Source: JAGGYK01 sp034716155 (GTDB taxonomy: Bacteria > Desulfobacterota > Desulfomonilia > UBA1062). From it: 7,497 nt of DNA. The stretch spans positions 1-7,497 of the forward strand of contig JAYEFR010000258.1 of the NCBI GenBank assembly GCA_034716155.1. Direction: 5' to 3'. Shown here piece by piece: positions 1-5,475 of the stretch (position 1 is its first letter; every line of letters begins with the position of its first letter). Made by a program: the position numbers and the translations under genes. Below the pieces are notes generated by a model. It saw only the letters and a list, made by a program, of their open reading frames with translations. It ran no database searches and was not told the DNA's origin.

Positions 1-2
1 AG

Positions 3-344
3 GCTAAACAATCTTTGCTTTCATATCATTGGCCTGGAAATATAAGGGAGCTTAAAAATACTATTGAAAGACTGTGCGTGCTATGTGATCACAAAACCGT
101 CACTCTATCCGATATCCTGTATTACGGTCAAAGTCCGGATTCCAAGGCACCCATGATAGACAGCTTTTCAGGCAAACTTACACTGGTGGATGTGGAGAAG
201 GCACATATTGAAAAGGCGCTCCGCCACTTTAATGGCCGGATCAATAAGACTGCGAATTTTTTGGGCATTGATAGAAAGACCTTGAGGATGAAGATACGTA
301 ATTATAGTATTGAGATCAGAAAGCAGGGTTCTTCTGGGTCTTAA
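3..344 (+). CDS. Sigma-54-dependent response regulator, NtrC family (C-terminal fragment)
   Basis: Only the last ~113 codons are in the window; the reading frame is open to the left edge, so the gene begins outside. The fragment starts in the end of the AAA+ sigma-54 activation domain, with the hallmark WPGNIRELKN segment near the beginning. After a linker it ends in a Fis-type helix-turn-helix (HTH_8), running roughly from IEKALRHFNG through NKTANFLGIDRKTLRMKI. Proteins of this family bind enhancer-like sites upstream of -24/-12 promoters and use ATP hydrolysis to open sigma-54 RNA polymerase complexes. The missing N-terminal part would normally be a receiver or other sensory domain, which cannot be judged here. 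The next two genes on the same strand are also two-component proteins, and a -24/-12 promoter lies about 100 bp downstream, so they are plausible targets of this regulator. The family assignment is firm; the signal and targets are inference. Confidence 0.93.
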   Translation, partial: AKQSLLSYHWPGNIRELKNTIERLCVLCDHKTVTLSDILYYGQSPDSKAPMIDSFSGKLTLVDVEKAHIEKALRHFNGRINKTANFLGIDRKTLRMKIRNYSIEIRKQGSSGS

Positions 345-364
345 AGGGACTTTCTTCCTCACTT

Positions 365-383
365 AAGGGGAGATTCTCCCCTT
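365..383 (+). terminator. Hairpin after the activator gene, possible weak terminator
   Basis: A perfect 8-bp stem (AAGGGGAG / CTCCCCTT) with a 3-nt ATT loop starts about 20 bp after the stop codon of the activator gene. There is no U-run behind it, so it may act as an RNA 3'-end stabiliser or a weak terminator rather than a classical intrinsic terminator. It lies upstream of the sigma-54 promoter and so separates the two transcription units. Confidence 0.4.
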
Positions 384-443
384 GTACATACCCAGCATTT
401 CTTGTTTTAAGATTTTCGTCTTGAATATCGGCTTGTTATAGAA

Positions 444-459
444 TGGCATCGGCTTTGCT
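444..459 (+). promoter_or_regulatory. Sigma-54 (-24/-12) promoter for the receiver-kinase operon
   Basis: TGGCATCGGCTTTGCT matches the sigma-54 consensus TGGCAC-N5-TTGCW. The invariant GG (445-446) and GC (457-458) have the required 10-bp gap. The predicted start of transcription is about 12 bp further on, near 470, followed by an AAGGAGG ribosome binding site at 483-489 and the ATG at 495. A loose inverted repeat around 407-425 (AAGA / TCTT core) upstream could be an activator site but is weak. Confidence 0.65.
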
Positions 460-494
460 TATTATATAAAGTAATAAATCCCAAGGAGGCAATT

Positions 495-878
495 ATGGAA
501 AAGAACAAGATACTCCTAATAGATGATGATAAGGATTTTTTAATAGCAACCAAATTAATCCTGGAAAACGGCGGATATGAGGTCTTTCTCGCAGAAGATG
601 GGAAGAGTGGGGTGGAAATGTCAAAAGCAGTATCTCCCGATCTGATAATTATAGATATGATGATGGAAACATGGAGTGAGGGGTTCAATGTGGTCTCCAA
701 AATCCGCACTACTGAGTCAGGGAAAAAACTCCCTTTAATCATGTTGAGTGCTGTGGATCTAGAAGGTCCTTACAATTCGTTTGAGCCTCCAGAGGAGATG
801 CCCACCGTAGATATGGTACTGCACAAGCCCATAAAGGCAGAGGATCTCTTAAAATATGTGGGGCAGCTCTTGAAGTAA
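495..878 (+). CDS. Stand-alone response regulator receiver (CheY-like) protein
   Basis: This 127-residue protein is a single receiver domain with no output domain. The acidic pocket is D10-D11-D12, the phospho-acceptor is D54 in IIIDMMMETW, the switch Ser is S85 in LSAVD, and the conserved Lys is K111 in LHKPIKAEDLL. The stretch after D54 (METWSEGF) and the loop after S85 (GPYNSFEPPEEMP) are longer than in canonical CheY; similar insertions occur in a receiver-only subgroup known from anaerobes. An AAGGAGG Shine-Dalgarno lies 5 bp before the ATG, making the start secure. The stop is 1 bp before the next gene's first ATG, so the two are almost certainly co-transcribed. The likely role is phosphotransfer partner of the downstream receiver-kinase; its final output is unknown. 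Confidence 0.9.
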   Translation: MEKNKILLIDDDKDFLIATKLILENGGYEVFLAEDGKSGVEMSKAVSPDLIIIDMMMETWSEGFNVVSKIRTTESGKKLPLIMLSAVDLEGPYNSFEPPEEMPTVDMVLHKPIKAEDLLKYVGQLLK

Positions 879-879
879 C

Positions 880-1980
880 ATGGTGTGGCCGGCTATGACT
901 AAAGAGAGCATTCTCATAATAGATGATGAAGAAACCATTAGGGATGGTTGCAGGCAGACATTACAAAAGTCTGGTTATGATGTATTTACAGCAGCCCAAG
1001 GATCAGAAGGTATCAAGATGGCCAGAGAGATTAAGCCTTTCTTGGTATTTGTAGATCTTAAGATGCCAGGGGTCTCAGGTACTGAGGTAATCGATATACT
1101 CTCGAATGATATCCCTGACATTGTATTGGTTGTTATAACCGGTTATGCCTCTATTGTGTCTGCAGTAGAGTCCATGAAAAAGGGGGCCTATGATTATTTG
1201 CCAAAACCATTTACCCCGGATCAGCTAAGGGCGGTAACGAAGCGAGGTCTGGAACATCGCAATCTCAAGATAGAGGCCAGGAGATTAAAAGAGGAAAAGG
1301 AAAGTATGGAGAAAAATTTCATAACATTTGTAAGTCATGAAATGCGTTCTCCTCTGGTTACTATTCAGCAATACATAGAGGCGCTCCGAAGCGTGATGGG
1401 TGCTCAGCTAAACAAAGATGTCCTCGATATTATCGAAAGATGTAGCAAACGCATCCAGAATCTTCAGGATCTGGTTGAACATTGGCTGGATGTAAGTCGT
1501 ATTGAAAATGGCACGTTCCTTAAAGATAAGAAGCTCATAGGCCTGGGCGGCATTATTGATAAGAGTGTGGAGGAATTAAGACCTTTATGTGAAAGGAGAG
1601 GTCTTTCGATAAGATACGATGTTTCTGATAATCTTCCGGACATCATGGGGGATAAAGAGAGCATATTAAGGGTTCTTGTTAATATAATTGGTAATGCTAC
1701 AAAATACACCCCCAGAGGAGGAGAGATATCAGTAAGTACTGAATATGATGACTATTATGTGAGTGTGAATGTCTCGGATACAGGTATAGGTATCCCCCAG
1801 GAACACTTGCCTTTCATCTTTGAATCATTTTACAGGGTTAAAGGTAAGCAAGAAAGGCAGAAAGGTTCAGGGTTGGGTCTGACATTCTGTAAAAGGATTA
1901 TGGATGCATACGGAGGGAAGATAGATGTATCATCTAAGGAAGGCAAAGGGACTACATTCACGCTTAGATTTCCCAGATAA
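880..1980 (+). CDS. Hybrid histidine kinase with N-terminal receiver domain
   Basis: The protein is 366 residues and soluble, with no membrane segment. Residues ~11-125 form a receiver domain (acidic pair D15-D16, phospho-acceptor D59 in VFVDLKMPG, switch T87, K109). A short helical linker (~126-147) leads to a HisKA domain with the phosphorylatable H153 in FVSHEMRSPL. The HATPase domain follows, with the N box (N272 in NIIGNATKYTP), the G1 box DTGIGIP (300-306), the F box near FIFESFYR and the G2 box GSGLGL (329-334). All catalytic residues are present. Receiver-HisKA-HATPase order suggests a kinase controlled by phosphorylation of its own receiver rather than by a direct sensor. A second ATG at 895 (residue 6) is an equally likely start, since it follows a G-rich stretch and begins MTKESILIIDDE, closer to where such domains usually start. 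Translation is probably coupled to the preceding gene. Confidence 0.92.
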   Translation: MVWPAMTKESILIIDDEETIRDGCRQTLQKSGYDVFTAAQGSEGIKMAREIKPFLVFVDLKMPGVSGTEVIDILSNDIPDIVLVVITGYASIVSAVESMKKGAYDYLPKPFTPDQLRAVTKRGLEHRNLKIEARRLKEEKESMEKNFITFVSHEMRSPLVTIQQYIEALRSVMGAQLNKDVLDIIERCSKRIQNLQDLVEHWLDVSRIENGTFLKDKKLIGLGGIIDKSVEELRPLCERRGLSIRYDVSDNLPDIMGDKESILRVLVNIIGNATKYTPRGGEISVSTEYDDYYVSVNVSDTGIGIPQEHLPFIFESFYRVKGKQERQKGSGLGLTFCKRIMDAYGGKIDVSSKEGKGTTFTLRFPR

Positions 1981-2046
1981 AATTTATGTGAAAACAGTGA
2001 TCCGTGGTCAGTTGTCAGCTTAAAGAAAAATATAGAATAGATTCAA

Positions 2047-2051
2047 TTCTT
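2047..2051. repeat. Left copy of 5-bp target site duplication
   Basis: TTCTT directly abuts the left terminal inverted repeat of the 137-bp element and is repeated at 2189-2193 directly after the right one. Confidence 0.55.
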
Positions 2052-2188
2052 GAGACCTTTGCATAATACCCATATTGTCATTGCGAGCTTTAGCGAAGCA
2101 ATCTCAAAGTGTCTGCAACCAATGGGATTGCCACGTCGGCCTAAAAACCTCCTCGCAATGAATATAAAAACGATTGTGCAAAGGTCTC
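2052..2188. mobile_element. MITE-like non-autonomous element with nested palindrome
   Basis: Terminal inverted repeats are 16 bp: GAGACCTTTGCATAAT at 2052-2067 and its reverse complement at 2173-2188, with 15 of 16 matching. The 137-bp element is flanked by TTCTT on both sides, as expected from transposition. It carries no open frame of note. Inside is a second imperfect palindrome: TCATTGCGAG (2078-2087) with CTCGCAATGA (2152-2161), and GCAATCTC (2098-2105) with GGGATTGC (2124-2131). The inner motifs resemble a dispersed palindromic repeat I recall from Desulfobacterota and Nitrospirota genomes. The GAGACCTTTGCA ends resemble those of some IS5-family elements, from memory and unverified. The rest of the 324-bp gap between 1981 and 2304 holds no gene that I can see. 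Confidence 0.7.
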
Positions 2189-2193
2189 TTCTT
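2189..2193. repeat. Right copy of 5-bp target site duplication
   Basis: TTCTT follows the right terminal inverted repeat and matches 2047-2051 exactly. Confidence 0.55.
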
Positions 2194-2304
2194 ATATAGC
2201 TGATAGCTTTTCATCCTTTATTGTGTCCGACAGGACATGCATGTTTATTAGGTTGATTGGTTAAGGCCTTTGCTGAGCGCTGGCCGCTATTTATTAGCCT
2301 TAAA

Positions 2305-2586
2305 TCATTTTTTCTCTTTAGGCCCTTTCCATGGACGTGTATTATCTAAAAGATACTCCGAGAGATTATCCAGCATGCATTCTCTGCAGAGATGAACCAT
2401 CTTCCCGGTTGCGATCTGACGCACAACAAATAATTCGTTTATACATTTCTTACATAAAAAGCAGCTATCAGCGCTGTCATCATCACGAAACTCGTATGCT
2501 TTTTCATCATTGTATCGCACGCGAATGTTTACCCGCCCATTATTGTTTAAATAATTGAAGATATCATGGATAGTGAGTGAACACAA
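2305..2586 (-). CDS. Small Cys-rich, possible zinc-binding protein
   Basis: I do not recognise this 93-residue protein as a named family. It has C42-x2-C45-x2-C48 and, 19 residues later, C67-x2-C70 (LCREC), an arrangement typical of a small zinc ribbon or treble-clef-like site. The N-terminal ~35 residues are hydrophilic and the C-terminus is Lys-rich (PKEKK). There is no signal peptide or membrane segment. The listed start is a TTG (2584-2586) without a clear Shine-Dalgarno; no ATG is available in frame before residue 63, and a GTG at residue 23 is an alternative. Upstream, the same frame is closed by a TAA (2608-2610). Before that stop it reads a further 26 codons that look protein-like, so the gene may once have been longer. 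It is convergent with nothing and stands alone between the MITE and the flavodoxin gene. Function is unknown. Confidence 0.5.
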   Translation of the reverse strand: MCSLTIHDIFNYLNNNGRVNIRVRYNDEKAYEFRDDDSADSCFLCKKCINELFVVRQIATGKMVHLCRECMLDNLSEYLLDNTRPWKGPKEKK

Positions 2587-2723
2587 GATGGAGATAGAAG
2601 GCCAGGTTTATATTTTTTCGCGTAGCATTTCCTTCTCGGTATCGATTGTGACCCCTTCCTGCACAAGATTAAGGTTTTCTTGCTTCACCAGGCAGGATTA
2701 TGGTACGAAACCGGCTGATTAAG

Positions 2724-2732
2724 AGGAAAGGA
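2724..2732 (+). promoter_or_regulatory. Ribosome binding site that sets the flavodoxin start
   Basis: AGGAAAGGA ends 9 bp before the ATG at 2742. The earlier in-frame ATG at 2700 has no such site and would add 14 mostly basic residues ahead of the flavodoxin fold. Confidence 0.6.
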
Positions 2733-2741
2733 AACAATTAT

Positions 2742-3194
2742 ATGAACAATACAAAAAAGGTTGTGGTCTATGACTCAGTTACAAACAACACATCATTAGT
2801 AGCCAAGAGCATTGCTGAGGTTCTGGATTGTCAGGCAGTCCCTGTTGCAGATTTCAGCAAGCTTTCCACGGACAGTTATGATCTGGTCGTTATGGGAAGC
2901 CCTGTACTGAGTGGAAAGCCGACAAACAGAATCATTAACCTTCTGGAAATCCTTAAAACCCCTGAAAGATGTGCTGTCTTCTGCACCTATGGTGCGCCTG
3001 TCTGGGGACTCATCTCCTCCCGTATGACCCTTAAATACATGAAGAGACGCATCAATGCCCCCTGTCTGGGAAAGTTTTCCTGCCCGGGACTACACGCAAA
3101 GCTCAAGACATACAAAAATAGGCCTGACGATGACGATTTCAAAAAGGCCAGGGCGTTTGCCGAAAGGATTGATTCCTTACTGGTCTTGACGTGA
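2742..3194 (+). CDS. Flavodoxin-domain protein
   Basis: This 150-residue protein (from the ATG at 2742) has the size and layout of a short-chain flavodoxin. The first beta strand VVVYDS leads into a phosphate-binding loop S12-x-T14-x-N16-T17 for FMN. It is followed by the helix LVAKSIAEVL, the strand YDLVVMGSPVLSGKPT (46-61) where one FMN loop is expected, and the strand AVFCTYGAP (78-86), which would carry the second. The C-terminal helix (KKARAFAERIDSL) resembles that of flavodoxin-like proteins paired with ferredoxins. It probably carries electrons or acts as a flavodoxin-like oxidoreductase in the cytoplasm; the exact partner is not indicated by neighbours. The gene stands alone, with the MITE and Cys-rich gene to its left and the - strand cassette array to its right. 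Family assignment is good; specific role is unknown. Confidence 0.82.
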   Translation: MNNTKKVVVYDSVTNNTSLVAKSIAEVLDCQAVPVADFSKLSTDSYDLVVMGSPVLSGKPTNRIINLLEILKTPERCAVFCTYGAPVWGLISSRMTLKYMKRRINAPCLGKFSCPGLHAKLKTYKNRPDDDDFKKARAFAERIDSLLVLT

Positions 3195-3325
3195 ACTATC
3201 CTAAATCAATACGTATGTTACCTATGTCAAGTTTGAAGGAGTGATCCCATTCTTCCCCTTCATGAACCCAAGTATATTATTTATCTGCACAATGCAATCA
3301 TCCTGGTATTGCAAGCTTGCGTCCA

Positions 3326-3387
3326 GCATAACGTGCAATCAATAGCCGCGCTGTTATTGATTGTCACTGTCCATGCTGTTGTTATGT
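3326..3387 (-). other. attC-like site 4, overlapping the SRPBCC 3' end (weak)
   Basis: On the - strand the site runs from ACATAAC (3387-3381) to GTTATGC (3332-3326), 62 bp in all. Inside is a perfect 9-bp inverted repeat CAATCAATA / TATTGATTG (3337-3345 with 3355-3363 on +). The arms are not symmetric about the ends, so this could be a degenerate attC or a plain hairpin that includes the SRPBCC stop codon. Confidence 0.4.
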
Positions 3388-3875
3388 GAGCTTCCTTCCG
3401 CCTCCAGTATCCTTTTCAAGTTCTCTCCCTCTTCTTTCATATGTTTCTTGACACATGAAAGAGTAAATTTAAGTTTGTCTTTGGCAAGAGCTTTGACTAT
3501 CCGACCAACTCGGAGAGAACCTGTAGCAGTGAAAACGCAAGTGTCTCCTCTTGGCTCTATGGCGAATGTGTTCTTGGGGAAGTATATCCTCAAGAGTCGG
3601 GATAACGGGGTATATTCGATTTTCCTGTTTGGGACTATCTTAGTAACAAGGAATTTCAACTTATACAATTTCCCGTGAATGTATTCTTCAGCGTATACAA
3701 CAGATCCTTCCTCCCAAGGGTTCCCTTTTAGTCAGCGGAGGACCACATGGTCTTCAGGATGCCAAGCGCGATAGCTTTCGTCATCAACAAGATTAATAAG
3801 GAAACCAAAGAACTTCTCAGGTGTTGTCTTGATTTCTATTGAATCTGTCAGTGTTACGTCCTCTAGTAATTTCAT
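3354..3875 (-). pseudogene. SRPBCC-superfamily protein interrupted by an in-frame TGA
   Basis: Read through the stop, this frame gives a 173-residue protein from the ATG at 3875 to the TAA at 3354. AAGGAG (3888-3883) lies 7 bp before that ATG, so the start is secure. The sequence has the START/Bet-v-1-like (SRPBCC, polyketide-cyclase/lipid-transport) layout: an N-terminal strand, helix and aromatic segment (TPEKFFGFLI...SYRAWHPEDH), central strands (GSVVYAEEYIHGKL, KLKFLVTKIVPNRKIEY) and a long C-terminal helix (KFTLSCVKKHMKEEGENLKRILE). Codon 48 (3732-3734) is TGA, in HVVLR-stop-LKGNPWEEG. From memory, relatives have Trp here, so a single TGG to TGA change explains it. The 104 codons after the stop stay clean and family-like, which suggests the change is recent, a sequencing error, or read through. 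The gene lies in the last cassette and its 3' end overlaps an attC-like site. Ligand is unknown. Confidence 0.8.
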
Positions 3876-3882
3876 ATTTCAT

Positions 3883-3888
3883 CTCCTT
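3883..3888 (-). promoter_or_regulatory. Ribosome binding site for the SRPBCC gene
   Basis: AAGGAG sits 7 bp before the ATG at 3875, immediately after the end of the neighbouring attC. It supports starting the broken gene at 3875 rather than at a codon after the internal stop. Confidence 0.65.
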
Positions 3889-3889
3889 A

Positions 3890-3948
3890 CCATAACATTT
3901 GAATTCAGCCGCCGCTTTTAGCGGTCGGTTGGAATGAATGGTTAGGCC
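3890..3948 (-). other. Integron attC-like site 3 (59 bp)
   Basis: On the - strand this begins GGCCTAAC (R'', 3948-3941) and ends GTTATGG (R', 3896-3890). The arms pair well: CCGACCGC with GCGGCGG around a TAAAA loop, then CATTCATTCC with GAATTCAAAT, with single unpaired bases on one side as in true attC sites. R' departs from GTTRRRY at two positions. The length and symmetry are those of a classical 59-base element. A second R''-like box (GTCGAAC, 4000-3994) lies upstream and matches the start of the methyltransferase cassette. Confidence 0.72.
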
Positions 3949-4018
3949 AGTTTTCATTTTGTCCAATGTCAAGGGCTGACACCTTTTCCTCCTGTTCGAC
4001 ATATTATTCGGTGATAAT

Positions 4019-4438
4019 TTAAATAACTTGTTTGACTGATGAATACAGAGCAGACCAGTGACACTGTCTTATACGAAATTTTGTTCCGTGATTGTGTCCT
4101 GTACGTGCATCAAAATCGACCAAAATTGAACCATCTTCCAGGCAATTCAAAAACTTTTCAAAAGAGAATCCAGACAAAATGAACAGCTTTTCATATTTAA
4201 AGTATTCCCTTTTATTTTCAATTTTTGAATCAGCAACCACATAAAAACAGTTCATTATCTTTGAGCCAATTTTATATCTTAGATCATCAAATCCCCAGTA
4301 AGGTTCGGGGTTCAAAGGGCCAAGGCCAACTTTTTCCTTCACAGATTCCAACCAAGTAGAAATCTCCTTATTTGATGTGTCTGCTTTGTGAGTTGATCTT
4401 TTGTATATAGCTTCATTTCTTAGGTGGCCTCCAGAAAT
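4019..4438 (-). pseudogene. MvaI/BcnI-type restriction endonuclease, C-terminal remnant
   Basis: The frame is open from 4438 to the TAA at 4019 (139 codons), with no ATG near its beginning; a TTG at 4351 gives 110 residues. The sequence matches the C-terminal part of MvaI/BcnI-family type II nucleases as I know them: a strand NCFYVVADSKIE, then KREYFKYEKLFILSGFSFEKFLN, and the terminal VDFDARTGHNHGTKFRIRQ with its HxHGT motif. Full enzymes are roughly 240-260 residues, with the catalytic acidic and Glu-x-Lys residues in the N-terminal half, which is absent here. The methyltransferase gene ends inside the beginning of this frame (26-bp overlap), so the missing part is not upstream. I infer a 5' deletion that left a non-cutting remnant. 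A standalone C-terminal DNA-recognition protein is possible but less likely. Confidence 0.7.
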
Positions 4439-5324
4439 CTAATAAATACTCAAAAGTGACACCCATTGTGATATAATTACTCGGCCACCCGAAAATTCCT
4501 ATTCTGTTTACTATGTTGGTTCTATCCCAAATAATTATATTCCTAAGTTCGTATCCTCGTTTTCGTAGCTCTTCTATGAGAGATACGTGTATAGTGATTC
4601 GTTGATTTTCCCACCACATATCAGGCACATTGATTACGCAATGGCCTTTTGGTTTAAGCAAGGGTAACAATAATTCATAGATATCTCCTATTGCCACGGT
4701 ATATTTTTCAAGTGATATTGTGCCAAGATCACGAGGATCTTGGGAATATTGTTCAATCTTTCCAAGTTGCTCATTATTTCTATCACGTCTTGATTTATTC
4801 TTTCTCTCCCTGTTCAAAAGATTTGCATATGGTGGAGAGGTCCAGATAAGGCTGAGAATTTCGGGATCAATGTATTTGTGGATATTACGAGCATCATCTT
4901 GAATTGCAATTTGTTGGGTGTTATTAAATAGTTTGATTTGGCCTAACCTTTTTTCACAAATGTCAATATATGATTGTTGAAGGTCAAACCCAATCGCGTT
5001 TCTATTCAAATCATTCGCTGCAACCAGAGTTGTTCCGCTACCAACAAATGGGTCCAAGACCAATTCCCCCTCATGTGTAAACAATTCTATGATTTTTTTT
5101 GCAAGAGCTATCGGGAAAGTAGCAGGATGGACTTTCTTGTCGCGTACATCTCGAGACTCATAAGTAAATTGCCAAACCCCTAATTGACTTTTTAACCATT
5201 CCTTAGCGCTCATACAGTTAATATGGGTTGGGTTACAATTACAAGTACGGGAGTGATTTATTTTCAGTTTATTGCCGTATGTCGGGCTTTCTTCACGAAT
5301 TATCATTGCTGGTTTATTGCTCAT
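4413..5324 (-). CDS. Type II DNA methyltransferase, probably cytosine-N4
   Basis: This 303-residue protein is a complete amino-methyltransferase of the restriction-modification type. The AdoMet site is formed by a motif X-like segment KVHPATFP (64-71), motif I LVLDPFVGSGTT (88-99) and the acidic loop IGFDLQ (111-116). The catalytic motif IV is TSPPY (162-166). SPPY rather than DPPY favours cytosine-N4 over adenine-N6 methylation. The order X-I-IV, with the variable region (~170-205) after motif IV, places the AdoMet half first. Three Cys near the N-terminus (C28, C30, C37) are unexplained. The ATG at 5324 follows GGGGA at an 8-bp spacing. The gene directly behind it is a remnant of an MvaI/BcnI-type nuclease. 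Those enzymes (sites CCWGG, CCSGG) pair with N4-cytosine methylases, so the specificity may be of that kind; this is inference. The gene appears intact and may now work as an orphan. Confidence 0.88.
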   Translation of the reverse strand: MSNKPAMIIREESPTYGNKLKINHSRTCNCNPTHINCMSAKEWLKSQLGVWQFTYESRDVRDKKVHPATFPIALAKKIIELFTHEGELVLDPFVGSGTTLVAANDLNRNAIGFDLQQSYIDICEKRLGQIKLFNNTQQIAIQDDARNIHKYIDPEILSLIWTSPPYANLLNRERKNKSRRDRNNEQLGKIEQYSQDPRDLGTISLEKYTVAIGDIYELLLPLLKPKGHCVINVPDMWWENQRITIHVSLIEELRKRGYELRNIIIWDRTNIVNRIGIFGWPSNYITMGVTFEYLLDFWRPPKK

Positions 5325-5362
5325 CTATATAATCCCCACAGTGAAAGCTGAAACTTTTATTT

Positions 5363-5391
5363 TTTATCACACATATCCGGTTCTACTGCAA
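5363..5391 (-). promoter_or_regulatory. Possible cassette-borne promoter for the methyltransferase
   Basis: On the - strand TTGCAG (5391-5386) and GATAAA (5368-5363) are 17 bp apart, with TGT just ahead of the -10 box as in extended -10 promoters. It lies in an AT-rich leader 40-70 bp before the ATG and just inside the start of the cassette. A leader of 92 bp is longer than for the other cassettes, which fits a gene carrying its own promoter. Confidence 0.35.
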
Positions 5392-5409
5392 CGGAGAATC
5401 GTTTTTTAT

Positions 5410-5472
5410 GTCGAACGATGCTAATCAGCCGCACGACCTTTCAAGTCGTCTCAATCCTTAATAGGTTAGAAG
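5410..5472 (-). other. Integron attC-like site 2 (63 bp)
   Basis: On the - strand it starts CTTCTAAC (R'', 5472-5465), 3 bp after the DUF2971 stop codon, and ends GTTCGAC (R', 5416-5410). The central stem is CGAC / GTCG around TTGAAAG, extended on both sides with bulges (TTAAGGATTGAG against CGGCTGATTAG). Pairing is weaker than in sites 1 and 3. R'' is the exact complement of the R' (GTTAGAAG, 6349-6342) that opens the same cassette. Confidence 0.6.
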
Positions 5473-5475
5473 TAT

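Noticed and set aside
2331..2558. A 75-codon + strand frame opposite the Cys-rich gene
   Set aside because: It has no ribosome site or recognisable domain, and the - strand frame has ordered CxxC pairs.
3361..3678. A 105-codon + strand frame opposite the SRPBCC gene
   Set aside because: The - strand frame carries recognisable family sequence and continues past a single stop; the + frame is its Ser/Leu-rich shadow.
3732..3734. TGA as a selenocysteine codon
   Set aside because: A small AAGG-GAAC-CCTT hairpin does follow the TGA, but it is too short for a usual bacterial SECIS, and the position looks like a Trp rather than a Cys/Sec site. Left as a test, not a call.
3817..4002. A 61-codon open frame on the - strand beginning ATGTCGAACAGG
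   Set aside because: It covers the attC-like site and the start of the SRPBCC gene out of frame. The translation is what an attC gives and has no protein-like features, though an AGGAGG occurs just inside it.
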